Positions 1-9,156 of a DNA stretch of 35,260 nt are shown here, in pieces (positions within the stretch are counted from its first letter, which is position 1; each line of letters begins with the position of its first letter). The translations under genes were made by a program, and so were the position numbers. The stretch is from Bacteroidales bacterium UBA6377 (GTDB lineage: Bacteria; Bacteroidota; Bacteroidia; Bacteroidales; UBA932): positions 1-35,260 of the forward strand of contig DJQV01000022.1 of assembly GCA_002438805.1 (NCBI GenBank). Direction: 5' to 3'. A model generated the notes under the pieces. The model did not search any database. It saw only the letters and a program-made list of their open reading frames with translations, and was not told the origin of the DNA.

Positions 1-73
1 CACTATTCACTTGAATTGGCGATTTTATGATTTTATGATTTTATGATTTTTAAAACCCTGACTTTCGCGCCGC
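1..73. repeat. Intergenic stretch with an 8-bp microsatellite
   Basis: No gene is visible here. Positions 21-52 hold about four head-to-tail copies of the octamer GATTTTAT, the last one imperfect. The tract lies just past the stop codon of the S1/P1 nuclease gene, in its 3' flank. No hairpin followed by a T-run is seen, so I do not call a terminator. Confidence 0.8.
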
Positions 74-865
74 CTACCGGAAAATATCATTCAGCACTGA
101 AGCGAGGCGGAGACCGGCACGGAGGAGCTGGTTTTCAATCACCGGTGCCCATCTGCTCACATAATCGTAAGACAGCTTGGATCCGACAGGAGTCTCATCG
201 TAGACAGTTTTGCATATCTCATAAGTTTCTTTCGCCCATGACTCCGGAGTGCCCTCGGCGAATCCCTTGTTCACCTCCTTGCTGTTGGTGTCGATCTGCT
301 CGACCCACTCGGTGTATGTCCACTTGTGGGCGCTCTCGATAACTGAGGAATCCCAGATGGAATGAAGGTTGGTGCCCTTTCCGAAATACTGCACCTGCCA
401 TCTGTTGCCACCGCGGTCAGATTTGTGTCCCATGTGCATAGGACAATGCAGATCCCCCATCAGGTGGACCAGGAACTTAAGGGAAAGCACCTGCTCCTCC
501 CTGCTGAGCTCCCCGCTTTTCAGCGCGGCGATCTGCTCATTGATTGCGCGGACGACATCCCCGTCTTCGTTGAGGGCGGCGTTTTCAAAAGTCTCGTCAG
601 CGTCAATATTCTTGTAATGCCATGTGCTTGTATACCTGTATTCGGGGGTGTGGCTGGCATTGTCCATCCAGTTGGCCCAATAAATGATTGATTTTCCGTC
701 AAGAAGCTCGGTGATCCTCTTTTCCGCTTTCTTCGTGAGGTGCTTCTGTGCCACGGCACAAGTCACGTCATGACCTTTCTGCCCCCAAGAATAACCGTTG
801 ACTGACAATGCGAGAAGACCCGCCCCCAGGCAGATCATCTTCAAGAAACTGCTTATCCTTTCCAT
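74..865 (-). CDS. Secreted S1/P1-type nuclease
   Basis: Zinc-dependent phosphodiesterase of the S1/P1 family, which cleaves RNA and single-stranded DNA and can remove 3' phosphates. From the ATG at 865 the protein has 263 residues with a signal peptide of about 26 residues; cleavage after ...NGYS would expose Trp as the mature N terminus, as in P1 nuclease, where Trp1 and His6 (here WGQKGH) bind zinc. The other ligand motifs are present in order: WMDNASH, WHYKNID, HLMGDLHCPMH and LHSIWD. An in-frame upstream start would run through the terminator of the preceding gene, so 865 is preferred; an ATG at 895 is a possible alternative. The terminator at 925-953 separates it from PUL 1, so it probably has its own promoter, which I could not locate. 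It may scavenge phosphate or nucleosides rather than sugars. Export is likely; the exact compartment is not shown. Confidence 0.93.
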   Translation of the reverse strand: MERISSFLKMICLGAGLLALSVNGYSWGQKGHDVTCAVAQKHLTKKAEKRITELLDGKSIIYWANWMDNASHTPEYRYTSTWHYKNIDADETFENAALNEDGDVVRAINEQIAALKSGELSREEQVLSLKFLVHLMGDLHCPMHMGHKSDRGGNRWQVQYFGKGTNLHSIWDSSVIESAHKWTYTEWVEQIDTNSKEVNKGFAEGTPESWAKETYEICKTVYDETPVGSKLSYDYVSRWAPVIENQLLRAGLRLASVLNDIFR

Positions 866-924
866 GCCTGCAAAGATGCACAATTTTTTTCGCATGCGCA
901 CCTTTTTTGTTGCACCCGACACAC

Positions 925-953
925 AGAAAAAGGGCCGGCCAAGGTCGGCCAGC
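925..953 (-). terminator. Intrinsic terminator of the PUL 1 operon
   Basis: On the minus strand GCTGGCC and GGCCGGC form a 7-bp GC-rich stem (one G-T pair) around a 6-nt loop, followed directly by a CCTTTTT run. It starts about 26 bp past the stop codon of the GH27 gene and lies before the start of the nuclease gene, so it most likely ends the susC-susD-GH127-GH27 transcript. Confidence 0.85.
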
Positions 954-978
954 CCCAATGAGGACATTATGAAGTCGG

Positions 979-2346
979 TTATTTCGTCTTGAGTCTGTAC
1001 AGTCCGGACGCATGAGGGCGGAGCGTCTGCGCAAACTTGCCGGACACCTCCCCGAGGCTCTCCCCCGTCCAGAGGTCCACCGCTTCGCAGGTGCCGTCCA
1101 GCCCGAGATCAGCGAGGCTGACGCCGACCTCACGGTCCTTGTCATCACCCTTGTTGAAGAGAGCGAGATACACTTCCCCTGTCTTCGGATGGCGGGAGGT
1201 GATGGCCACACTGCTCTCATCCTGGAAGAGCTGGCGGACATCAGCCGCCTCACGGTGCATCTTGAGCACCTCCTCGTTGGTGAGAAGAGAGAGAGTGAAG
1301 TCATCGTTGCTCGGCATGTCTCCCCCGAACATGAGAGGAGAGCGGAAGATGGTGAAGAGCGTCATCAGCGAGTATTGCTCATCCCGGGTCAGGCGGGTCA
1401 TCCTGTCCACTCCCACTTCCCCACGGACAGAAATGCGTCCGAGAGGGATCATGTCACAGTCCGGCCATGTGCCCGGAGCGATATATGGATACCAGCCTTG
1501 GGCGACATCCAGCAGGTGGACAACATCTTCCCACTTGTCCCATACATCCTCCACCATGCGCCACATGTTGGCGTGTGAAGTCACATGAGAGGCCTCGGCG
1601 ACAGGAGTCTGGCCCGGGGAAAGGCTGAGCACAATAGGGCGTCCGCAGTGGTCTATGGCATTGCGGACAAGTTCTATCTCCTCCTTATGATAAGGACTGC
1701 TCATGTCATCGACTTTGATGAAATCCACTCCCCATGAAGCATACAGGTCGATGATCGAGTTGTAGTACTCCTGCGCACCGGGACGGTCTGCGACAATGGT
1801 GTAGTTATCACGCAGCCAGCCGCACTGCCCTTCAGGAGAATAGATCTGGTCGGCCGTGACTCCGTCCGCGCCAAGCACAGGCAGTTTTTTCTCGACCGCC
1901 ACCTTCGGGATTCCCCTCATGATATGGATGCCGAACTTCAGACCCTTGCTGTGCACATAGTCAGCCAGTTCCTTGAAGCCCTTGCCGTCCGCCGCGGAAG
2001 GGAAGCGGTTCACGGCAGGCTGATAGCGCCCATATTCATCGAGCACATACTGAGGGTCAACCTGGTTGTATCCCCCGGCCGTGTCGTTTGCCACGAACCA
2101 GCGTATATCCACCACAATATATTCCCAGCCGTATTGTTTCAGCTTTTCCGCCATGTAGTCAGTGTTTGCCCTGACCTCCTTCTCCATCACCGTCGGGCCG
2201 TAGCAGTCCCAGCTGTTCCACCCCATAGGCGGGGTCTGTGCCCACTGCTTGAATTCTCCCTCGGCAAACGGAGCCGGCTTCTTTTCATTGCCGCCGCATG
2301 ACATCATGAGCAGAGCGGCGGCAAAAGCATACAGTATATTCTTCAT
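979..2346 (-). CDS. GH27 alpha-galactosidase lipoprotein
   Basis: Retaining glycoside hydrolase of family 27, expected to release terminal alpha-D-galactose (some members remove beta-L-arabinopyranose). From the ATG at 2346 the protein has 455 residues. A lipoprotein signal ends in LLMMSC, with Cys17 as the lipidated residue, so the enzyme should be membrane-anchored in the periplasm or at the surface. The family opening motif is PPMGWNSWDCYG (about 39-50). The nucleophile should be Asp213 in FIKVDD and the acid/base Asp267 in WRMVED. A C-terminal beta-sandwich follows. An in-frame TTG six bases upstream would add two residues; the ATG fits the signal peptide better. It begins 2 bp after the GH127 stop codon, so the two are probably translationally coupled. 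The exact substrate cannot be read from the sequence. Confidence 0.92.
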   Translation of the reverse strand: MKNILYAFAAALLMMSCGGNEKKPAPFAEGEFKQWAQTPPMGWNSWDCYGPTVMEKEVRANTDYMAEKLKQYGWEYIVVDIRWFVANDTAGGYNQVDPQYVLDEYGRYQPAVNRFPSAADGKGFKELADYVHSKGLKFGIHIMRGIPKVAVEKKLPVLGADGVTADQIYSPEGQCGWLRDNYTIVADRPGAQEYYNSIIDLYASWGVDFIKVDDMSSPYHKEEIELVRNAIDHCGRPIVLSLSPGQTPVAEASHVTSHANMWRMVEDVWDKWEDVVHLLDVAQGWYPYIAPGTWPDCDMIPLGRISVRGEVGVDRMTRLTRDEQYSLMTLFTIFRSPLMFGGDMPSNDDFTLSLLTNEEVLKMHREAADVRQLFQDESSVAITSRHPKTGEVYLALFNKGDDKDREVGVSLADLGLDGTCEAVDLWTGESLGEVSGKFAQTLRPHASGLYRLKTK

Positions 2347-2348
2347 CT

Positions 2349-4337
2349 TCAATTCTTTTCAGGCTTTACAGCACTCAGAGCCCGAGGAAGCCATACGGAC
2401 ATCTCCCCGTCGCCTCGATGAGCCCAGGCATAATACGGAATCAGCGACACTTCCACCTCCCTGGTCTGGAGCTGTCCCTTGTCATCATAGTAAAGGGACT
2501 GGCCGGAGGTCTTGATCATGTCGATGCCGTTGAGTTGTTCAGGCTTTTTCTCGACCTTCAGCACCGGATTCTCCGGCAACAGGAGGCTCTGGAGCTTGAA
2601 GTCGTTGTCAGGCCACTCGGCGCAGTACACCAGAGGTCCGCGCTCTACGGCGATCCTGCCCCTGTCGGCCTCCACTTTAGGGTTGGCCTTCACGATGCGC
2701 GGCTCCATGTCGAATTCCACTTCTACCTTGTCGCCCTTCTTCCAGATCCTGTCGATGCAGAGGTAGCCGTTGTCCATCTTCTTCTCGACTTCGGCCCCGT
2801 TCACCTTGACGGTGAAGTCTGAACCGGCATTGTCGTCAAAGCTGTACAGGTTGCTCGGCACCACCTCGCCCTGCAGCCAGCCCGGGATGCGGAGCCTGAG
2901 GGTGAACTGCTGCTTTCTGCGCGGCGCCACCTCGATCTGCATGTCCCCGTCCCAAGGGTAGTTTCCCGTCTGGGTAAGGGCCACCTTCTTGCCGCCCACC
3001 TCAATCTCGGCCTTGTTGCTCATGTAGAGGTTGACATAGAGATTGTTGTCTTTCACTGCGTATAGGTATCCGGGGAGTGAAGGGATGAATCGGCTGAGGT
3101 TGGAAGGGCAGCAGGCGCAGCCGAACCAAGGCTGGCGGTGAGCCGCTCCCTGGCTGAACTTGTACACGCCGTCAGACTCCAGAGGATTCGGGTAGAAGAA
3201 AGTGCCGCCGTCCATGGAGACGCCTGAAATAAGGCCGTTGTACAGGGTGCGCTCCAGCACATCGTAGTACTTGGACTCTCCGTGCAGGAGGAAGAGGCGG
3301 TGGTTCCAGTAGACGTTGGCGATGGCCGCGCAGGTCTCGCAGTAGGCGGTCAGGTTCGGGAGTTCGTAGTTGTCACCGAAGGCTTCCCCGTCATGGCGTG
3401 CTCCCAGACCCCCGGTGAGGTAGAGCTTTTTGCCTGTCACGTTGTCCCAGATCCTGTCGATGGCGTCGATATAAGCCCTGTCCCCGGTGAGGGCGGCCAC
3501 ATCGGCCATGCCCGAGTACATATAGAGGGCACGCACGGCATGGCCCACGGCCTCGTCCTGCTCAAGCACAGGCTTGTGGGACTGGCTGTACTCACGTTTC
3601 AGCTCAGTCTTGCCCCTGTTTTCAAGGAAGAATTCAGCGAGGTCGAGGTATTTCTTGTCATGGGTGACAAGATAGAGTTTGGCAAGCGCCATCTCTGCGA
3701 TCTGGTGGCCAGGGACCTTGACCTGCTGGCCGGGGCCGTTGCCGATTTCACGGGCAACGCAGTCCGCATACTTGATGGCGATGTCCAGAAAGTTGCGCTT
3801 GCCGGTAGCCTGATAGTAGGCCACGGCACCCTCGATCATGTGTCCGAGGTTGTAGAACTCGTGGCTCAGATCCTCCACCTTCTCCCAGCGCTTGCTGCCC
3901 ATCCACTCGTGAGGGTGCTCAGGGTTGCGGGTGCGGAAGGTGTTGAGGTAGCCGTCCGGCTCCTGAGCGGCGGCCACAATGACCAGCACGCTGTCGATGT
4001 AGTGCTCCAGCTTCTTGTCCGGATGGGTCTGCAGGGAGTATGCGGCGCCCTCTATCGTCTTGTAGACATCCGTGTCATCGAATGACAGGCCCTCCACGCT
4101 GTTGTCCGGGCTCGGATGGGCCGCCATCACGAAGTTCCTGTACCTCCCGGTCTCTTCACATTTGCTGAATGCCAGCGGGATGGTCACTTCGCGGCTGGCT
4201 TTGAGCCTCTGCCCCCAGAAGTTGTCCGTCACTTTCACCGAAGTGAAAGGAACGGGGGTTATCGGATATTCCTGCGCGGTCGCGGCAGTTGTCGCTGACA
4301 CGGCGGCAATTGAAAGGAATAATGTTTTGAAATTCAT
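2349..4337 (-). CDS. GH127 beta-L-arabinofuranosidase
   Basis: Family 127 enzyme that removes beta-L-arabinofuranose, typically the beta-1,2-linked units found on hydroxyproline-rich plant glycoproteins and in some pectins. 662 residues with a Sec signal peptide ending near TAATAQ (residue 22). The zinc/cysteine active site characterised in Bifidobacterium HypBA1 is intact: Glu334 and Cys336 (motif CETC), and adjacent Cys409-Cys410 (motif CACCPSN), where Cys409 corresponds to the catalytic nucleophile. Glu318 in HDGEAFG sits 16 residues before Glu334, matching the spacing of the proposed acid/base. The (alpha/alpha) barrel precedes C-terminal beta-sandwich domains. It lies 11 bp after susD and 2 bp before the GH27 gene, so it belongs to the PUL 1 operon. 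A GH146 or other DUF1680-type assignment is possible, but the residue spacing favours GH127. Confidence 0.92.
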   Translation of the reverse strand: MNFKTLFLSIAAVSATTAATAQEYPITPVPFTSVKVTDNFWGQRLKASREVTIPLAFSKCEETGRYRNFVMAAHPSPDNSVEGLSFDDTDVYKTIEGAAYSLQTHPDKKLEHYIDSVLVIVAAAQEPDGYLNTFRTRNPEHPHEWMGSKRWEKVEDLSHEFYNLGHMIEGAVAYYQATGKRNFLDIAIKYADCVAREIGNGPGQQVKVPGHQIAEMALAKLYLVTHDKKYLDLAEFFLENRGKTELKREYSQSHKPVLEQDEAVGHAVRALYMYSGMADVAALTGDRAYIDAIDRIWDNVTGKKLYLTGGLGARHDGEAFGDNYELPNLTAYCETCAAIANVYWNHRLFLLHGESKYYDVLERTLYNGLISGVSMDGGTFFYPNPLESDGVYKFSQGAAHRQPWFGCACCPSNLSRFIPSLPGYLYAVKDNNLYVNLYMSNKAEIEVGGKKVALTQTGNYPWDGDMQIEVAPRRKQQFTLRLRIPGWLQGEVVPSNLYSFDDNAGSDFTVKVNGAEVEKKMDNGYLCIDRIWKKGDKVEVEFDMEPRIVKANPKVEADRGRIAVERGPLVYCAEWPDNDFKLQSLLLPENPVLKVEKKPEQLNGIDMIKTSGQSLYYDDKGQLQTREVEVSLIPYYAWAHRGDGEMSVWLPRALSAVKPEKN

Positions 4338-4348
4338 TCTTTATAGTG

Positions 4349-5989
4349 TTATTTGGTGTATCCGTCGTTCTGCTTGAGGTTCTTGTTCTTCTCCCTCTGG
4401 CTTCTCGGGATCGGGAGCAGGGTGCGGTAAGACTCGTTGGTTGCATCATGGGAGAACCATGACTTGGTGGTATACACCCCAAAGCGGATCATGTCCTGGC
4501 GGCGGCGGGCTTCCTGGTTGAACTCCCAGCCCAGCTCGTCCAGCATACGCCCGTACTTGACGTCGGCTCCGCCCTCTTGGGTCGTAAGACGGTTGTCGCG
4601 CCGTCCATAGTCGTAGCAGCTTCCCTTGAGCAGATCCTCCCCTGTCACAGTAGCCTTGTCCTTGGCGGCGCCCTTGGCATATTCGCCCTTGAAGTTCCTC
4701 TCGCGCACGCGTGTCACGAGTTCCGCCGCACCTTCGGCATCTCCGGAACGCAGCATGGACTCGGCCTTCATCATCAGCACGTCGGCATACCTAAGCAGCG
4801 GCCAGTCGTTGCTCTGCTGCTTGCGTGAGCCCATCTCTATCTCGAACTTTCCGTAGCGGAAACCATGCACCTCCTGGGACTCCGCGATGCTCGGCACCTC
4901 ATTGATGTAGGACAGCGGCTTGCCGGAGTATGATCCCATCGTGCAGATGAGCAGCTCTCCGGAAGCGGAATACTGGTCACCCTTGATCCAGTTGTTCTTG
5001 TAGCGCTCGTCATCCTTGTCGAAGGTGTCTACAAACTGAGGCATCGCACAGATGCCTCCGTAAGGGGCTTCGTTGAGATTGTAGGTGAGCTGGTTCTCCG
5101 GTTGGAGGGACTGTATGAAGAGAGAGGTGATTCCGAAGTCGTTGATGTACCTGTTGTCGAAAGGTATGGCGAAAATCATCTCCTTGGCATTCTCGTTCTC
5201 GACTGCGAACACGTCCGTCTGGCTCGCGTCCAGATCGAAGAGACCGCTGCCAATGATCTCATCGCAGACCTCGATGCACTCCTTCCACATCGGGGTGCCC
5301 GTGTAGACTTCGGCATTGATGTACATCTTGGCAAGAAGGGCCAGGGCTCCCCATTTGTTGAAACGCCCGTATATGATGCCGCCGTTCTGCTCGCTGAGCA
5401 GAGGGAGGTTCTCCTTTATCTCCCCGACTATGAAATCAAAGACCTCCTTGCGGGTGGACTGCTCCGGAAGGAAGCCCTCCGGAACATCATACTTGGTGAT
5501 GATAGGGACGTTGCCGTAAAAGTCGCACAGCATATAATAATATGAGGCTCTGAGCACCTTCAGCTCTGCGACGGTGGACTCCTTCTCTTCGCCGACAGGT
5601 ATGCTCCCGGACTCGATCTGGTAGATGATGCGGTTGCAGTTGTTGATGCCGGCATAGAAGGTGCTCCAGTTGTTTTCAACATGGACATCCTCGTCCGTCC
5701 AGTTATGCTCGTGCAGGATGCGGTACTTGCCGCCGTCCACCCAGCCGTTCGGACGGGCGGGGATCACGCTCTCATCGCTGGTGAGATCCATGATGCGAGT
5801 GTAGTTGTCCCAGCAGAACAGGCATTCGCGCCAGTTGCCGTAGGCCGCTCCCACCAGTGAGGAGATATCTTTTGCTGTCGGATTGAAATCATCGGAGATG
5901 ATGAGTGAATAGCTCTTGTCCTCCAGCTTGGTACATCCTGAGGCGAGGGCTGCGAGCACGAGGATACAATATGTAAGTTTCTTTTTCAT
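4349..5989 (-). CDS. SusD-like glycan-binding lipoprotein (PUL 1)
   Basis: Outer-membrane surface lipoprotein that captures oligosaccharides and forms the lid of the SusC transporter. 546 residues. The lipoprotein signal ends in AALASGC, with Cys19 lipidated, followed by an acidic stretch (KLED) of the kind that directs surface export in Bacteroidota. The N-terminal half has the SusD tetratricopeptide-like region (AELKVLRASYYYMLCDFYGNVPI is the typical RagB/SusD segment) and the C-terminal third has the SusD/RagB motif PLLRYADVLMMKAE followed by an Arg-rich RRRQDMIRFG helix. It starts 19 bp after the susC stop codon, the usual arrangement for an obligate pair. The glycan bound cannot be inferred from this protein alone. 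Confidence 0.95.
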   Translation of the reverse strand: MKKKLTYCILVLAALASGCTKLEDKSYSLIISDDFNPTAKDISSLVGAAYGNWRECLFCWDNYTRIMDLTSDESVIPARPNGWVDGGKYRILHEHNWTDEDVHVENNWSTFYAGINNCNRIIYQIESGSIPVGEEKESTVAELKVLRASYYYMLCDFYGNVPIITKYDVPEGFLPEQSTRKEVFDFIVGEIKENLPLLSEQNGGIIYGRFNKWGALALLAKMYINAEVYTGTPMWKECIEVCDEIIGSGLFDLDASQTDVFAVENENAKEMIFAIPFDNRYINDFGITSLFIQSLQPENQLTYNLNEAPYGGICAMPQFVDTFDKDDERYKNNWIKGDQYSASGELLICTMGSYSGKPLSYINEVPSIAESQEVHGFRYGKFEIEMGSRKQQSNDWPLLRYADVLMMKAESMLRSGDAEGAAELVTRVRERNFKGEYAKGAAKDKATVTGEDLLKGSCYDYGRRDNRLTTQEGGADVKYGRMLDELGWEFNQEARRRQDMIRFGVYTTKSWFSHDATNESYRTLLPIPRSQREKNKNLKQNDGYTK

Positions 5990-6008
5990 CTTTCAGTTCT
6001 TTTTACAG

Positions 6009-9000
6009 TTAAAACACAATGTTTGCCCCGATGGTGAAGGTACGCGTGGTAGGGTACTTGTCCCTCTCGTCGTTGCCAGGGGACAGGCCAACCCTGTTGA
6101 CCTCAGGGTCAATGCCCTTGTATCCGGTGATGGTCAGCGCATTGGACATGGAGGCGTAGAGCCTTATGGAATCCACATACTTGATTCCGGTCTGCTGGAA
6201 GTTGTAGCCGAGGGTGATGTTGTCGATCTTCCAGAAGTCGCCGTCCTCGATGTAGTAGCTGTTGAACTCGAGAGGCATCTCCTTGTTGAGGACAGCCTTG
6301 CCGAAGACCTTGTCCTGTGAGGACTTGAGACGGTTGTAGTTCATGATGCCGGTGTTCTCGTAGAACATCCTCTGGAAGTTCAGGATCTGGAAGCCGAAGG
6401 CGCCCCTCATCGTGACGGCGAGATCCCAATTCTTGTAGCGGAAAGTGTTGTTCCAGCCGCCGTAGAACTTAGGGAGTCCGTTGCCGAGGATGTGCTTGTT
6501 GTCCGAATTCCTCATCCCCGCGAAATCATCGTATCCCACACGGTTGCCCTCGCCGTCAAGATAGATCCACTTACCCTCATCATCCACATCCACAACCTTG
6601 TATCCGAAGAAGTTGCCTATCTTGCCTCCTATCTCGATGCGGTGCGTTTGGGTCTGGATAGGATCACCTGTCCAGCCCTCATAGATGTAGTTGGATGAGA
6701 CCTCGTACAGGTCGTTGGAGAGACTCACAAGCTTGTCTTCATTGGTGGAGAAGTTGACGCTTGAGTTCCATGTGAAGTTGTTGGTCTGCACAGGCACAAA
6801 GTTCACGAGAACTTCGATACCGCGGTTGCGCAGCTTGCCGACATTGGCCATGGTGGTGTTGACGAGATTCGGCGGTACCGGCACCGAGAAGTTGTAGAGA
6901 AGATCCTGGATGTCACGGTTATAGACGTCCACGGATCCGTTGATGCGGTCATTGAGGATGCTGAAATCAAGTCCTATGTTCCACTCGTGCTTCTCCTCCC
7001 ATTTCAGGTTCGGGTTCGGGTTGCGTGAAGGCACCAGAGTGTGGATCCACTTGCCGTCGGAGAGGAAATACCCGCTGTAGGTGAGGGTGGATTTGGCAAG
7101 GAAAGACTGGCTCGGCTGGCTTCCGGTGACACCGTAGCCGACGCGGAGCTTGAGATCCTCGAACAAGCCGAGAGACTTGATGAACTCTTCCTCGCTGAGC
7201 CTCCATCCAAGTGAGACGGACGGGAACAAACCCCATGCGTTGTTGGTGCCCACCAGCTGGCTGGCCCCCTCGTAGCGGAGACTTCCCATGAAGAGGTAAC
7301 GGTCCTTATATGAATAGGTGGCGCGGCCGAAGAAGCCGATGAGGTTGGTGCGGCCCATGTCACCGTTGAGGCTGCTGAGCTTGTTGCCGAGGCCCTCGCC
7401 GAGCTGGATCTGGGAATATCCGAAGATGTCTGTCGGGAAGTCCTGGTTCTGCACCCAGAAGTTGAACCACTCGTTGCTTGAGTAGCTGTATCCCCCGAGG
7501 AGGGAGAAATTGTGTCCGCCGATCTTCTTCTTGTACTGGGCCGTGAGTTCCATGAGCAGGTCCTTGGTGGAATCCTCGCCGTTGGAGACGAAGCCGTTCT
7601 TGGAGTCGCGCACGGTCGATATGTGCTTCATGCTCTCGGCGTATCCGCGGGTCTGGTTGTACTTGCTGTATGAGAAGAGGCCGGTCAGCGTGAGGTCAGC
7701 TATAGGGGTGAAGACCAGGTTGGCGTTGAGACGTGAGAACTGCTGCTCGTTCTTACCGGTGCTCTCCTCGATCCTGGCCACAGGGTTCTCGTACTGGAAG
7801 AGGCCGGTCTCCTCGTACCAGGTCCCGTCCTCGTATTTGACAGGGGCGGTAGGGTTCATGATCTGGGCCTGACGGTAGGTGAAACCGTTGAAGCTGTACC
7901 CGTCGCCGGTGGTGGTGTACTTGTTCTGGGTGTTGAGGATCTCGAAGCTCGCGGTGAGCTTGTCATCGAACATCTTATGGTTGATCTTCGCCCTCGCGCT
8001 GAGGCGCTGGTTGTCGGATTTCTTGAATATGCCCTGCGCCTGACGGAAGTTCACGTTGAGCAGGTAGTTGGTCTTATTGTTGCCGCCCGTGAAGCTTAGG
8101 TTGTGCACATGGCTGATGTTGGAGCGGGTGATCTGGCTGAGCCAGTCGGTGTCTGACCCCTTGTCCCAGCTGGCGTCCCTGAAGCCCTCGGATATCTGCC
8201 TGCGGTAGTCGGCGGCTGTCAGCATGTCCATCTTGCGGGCGATGGTCTGGGTGTAGGCGTATACATTATATTCCACCCGGTTGTAGTTGGTCGCGTTGGC
8301 CTTCTTGGTCGTGATGATGATCACGCCGTTGGTGCCGCGGGTACCGTAGATGGCTGCGGCGGAACCGTCCTTGAGCACATCTATGCTCTCGATATCCTCC
8401 GGAGCCACCATGCCGAAGTCGCCCGGGACTCCATCGATGATGACGAGAGGGTTGGTGTTGGAACCGTTGATGGTGGAGCGTCCGCGGAGCAGCATCTGGG
8501 TGCTTGCGGTAGGGTCACCTGAGGTAAGCGAAATGGTAAGTCCGGCCACCTTGCCCTGGATGAGCTGGCCGACATCCTGGGACATGCCCTTGTTGAAGGA
8601 GTCCGACTTGACTGAAGCCACGGAACTTGTGGCGTCCCCCTTGCGCTGCACACCATAACCTATAACGACAACCTCGTCCAGCGACTTGGTGTCATCCTTG
8701 AGCACGATTTTGAACTCAGTCTTGCCGCCGACAGCAATCTCCTGGGTCACGTAGCCCAGGGAACTGATCTGGAGAGTGGCCTTGGCGGAGGAGACTTCAA
8801 GCGTGAAGTTTCCGTCCATGTCGGTTGTGACACCGTTTGTGGTCCCTTTTTCGACCACACCGGCCCCGATTACCGACTCACCATGCTGATCGCTCACGTT
8901 TCCCTTGATCTTCAAGGTCTGCGCCGAAGCGACACCGCATAGCCCAAAGAAGAATAGCAGTAGAGATACCAGGGCACGGATGCCCGACAGGTTTCCTGTC

Positions 9001-9020
9001 CTTAATCTTGAATGTACCAT
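6009..9020 (-). CDS. SusC-like TonB-dependent transporter (PUL 1)
   Basis: Outer-membrane importer for oligosaccharides, energised by TonB-ExbBD and working as a dimer with the SusD partner encoded directly downstream. 1003 residues. A signal peptide ends near GVASAQ (about residue 34). A carboxypeptidase-D-like domain follows (about 36-115, VSDQHGESVIGAGVVEKGT), then the SusC-type TonB box region LDEVVVIGYGVQRKGD, the plug domain with LRGRSTING and SIDVLKDGSAAAIYGTRG, and a 22-strand barrel ending in TFTIGANIVF with the expected terminal Phe. It begins 136 bp after the stop of the one-component regulator on the same strand. I found only a weak -7-like sequence (TACCTTTA, 9054-9061) in that gap, with no convincing -33 element. 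Confidence 0.96.
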   Translation of the reverse strand: MVHSRLRTGNLSGIRALVSLLLFFFGLCGVASAQTLKIKGNVSDQHGESVIGAGVVEKGTTNGVTTDMDGNFTLEVSSAKATLQISSLGYVTQEIAVGGKTEFKIVLKDDTKSLDEVVVIGYGVQRKGDATSSVASVKSDSFNKGMSQDVGQLIQGKVAGLTISLTSGDPTASTQMLLRGRSTINGSNTNPLVIIDGVPGDFGMVAPEDIESIDVLKDGSAAAIYGTRGTNGVIIITTKKANATNYNRVEYNVYAYTQTIARKMDMLTAADYRRQISEGFRDASWDKGSDTDWLSQITRSNISHVHNLSFTGGNNKTNYLLNVNFRQAQGIFKKSDNQRLSARAKINHKMFDDKLTASFEILNTQNKYTTTGDGYSFNGFTYRQAQIMNPTAPVKYEDGTWYEETGLFQYENPVARIEESTGKNEQQFSRLNANLVFTPIADLTLTGLFSYSKYNQTRGYAESMKHISTVRDSKNGFVSNGEDSTKDLLMELTAQYKKKIGGHNFSLLGGYSYSSNEWFNFWVQNQDFPTDIFGYSQIQLGEGLGNKLSSLNGDMGRTNLIGFFGRATYSYKDRYLFMGSLRYEGASQLVGTNNAWGLFPSVSLGWRLSEEEFIKSLGLFEDLKLRVGYGVTGSQPSQSFLAKSTLTYSGYFLSDGKWIHTLVPSRNPNPNLKWEEKHEWNIGLDFSILNDRINGSVDVYNRDIQDLLYNFSVPVPPNLVNTTMANVGKLRNRGIEVLVNFVPVQTNNFTWNSSVNFSTNEDKLVSLSNDLYEVSSNYIYEGWTGDPIQTQTHRIEIGGKIGNFFGYKVVDVDDEGKWIYLDGEGNRVGYDDFAGMRNSDNKHILGNGLPKFYGGWNNTFRYKNWDLAVTMRGAFGFQILNFQRMFYENTGIMNYNRLKSSQDKVFGKAVLNKEMPLEFNSYYIEDGDFWKIDNITLGYNFQQTGIKYVDSIRLYASMSNALTITGYKGIDPEVNRVGLSPGNDERDKYPTTRTFTIGANIVF

Positions 9021-9156
9021 TTGGATAATTTTAGATATTAATTATGTCGGGGATAAAGGTATGCTGTTCTGCGGCAAGTGCTTCACGGCTTTTTAAACAT
9101 AAATGGCAGGCGGATGCGACAGACGTCATTTTGATAAAAATGCCATGGTTATATGC

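Noticed and set aside
866..967. N-terminal extension of the S1/P1 nuclease to an upstream start at 967
   Set aside because: The extension translates the stem of the preceding terminator and would bury the signal peptide.
9021..9156. A promoter for the PUL 1 susC
   Set aside because: Only a one-mismatch -7 sequence (TACCTTTA) was found, with no -33 element at the right spacing, so I do not list it.
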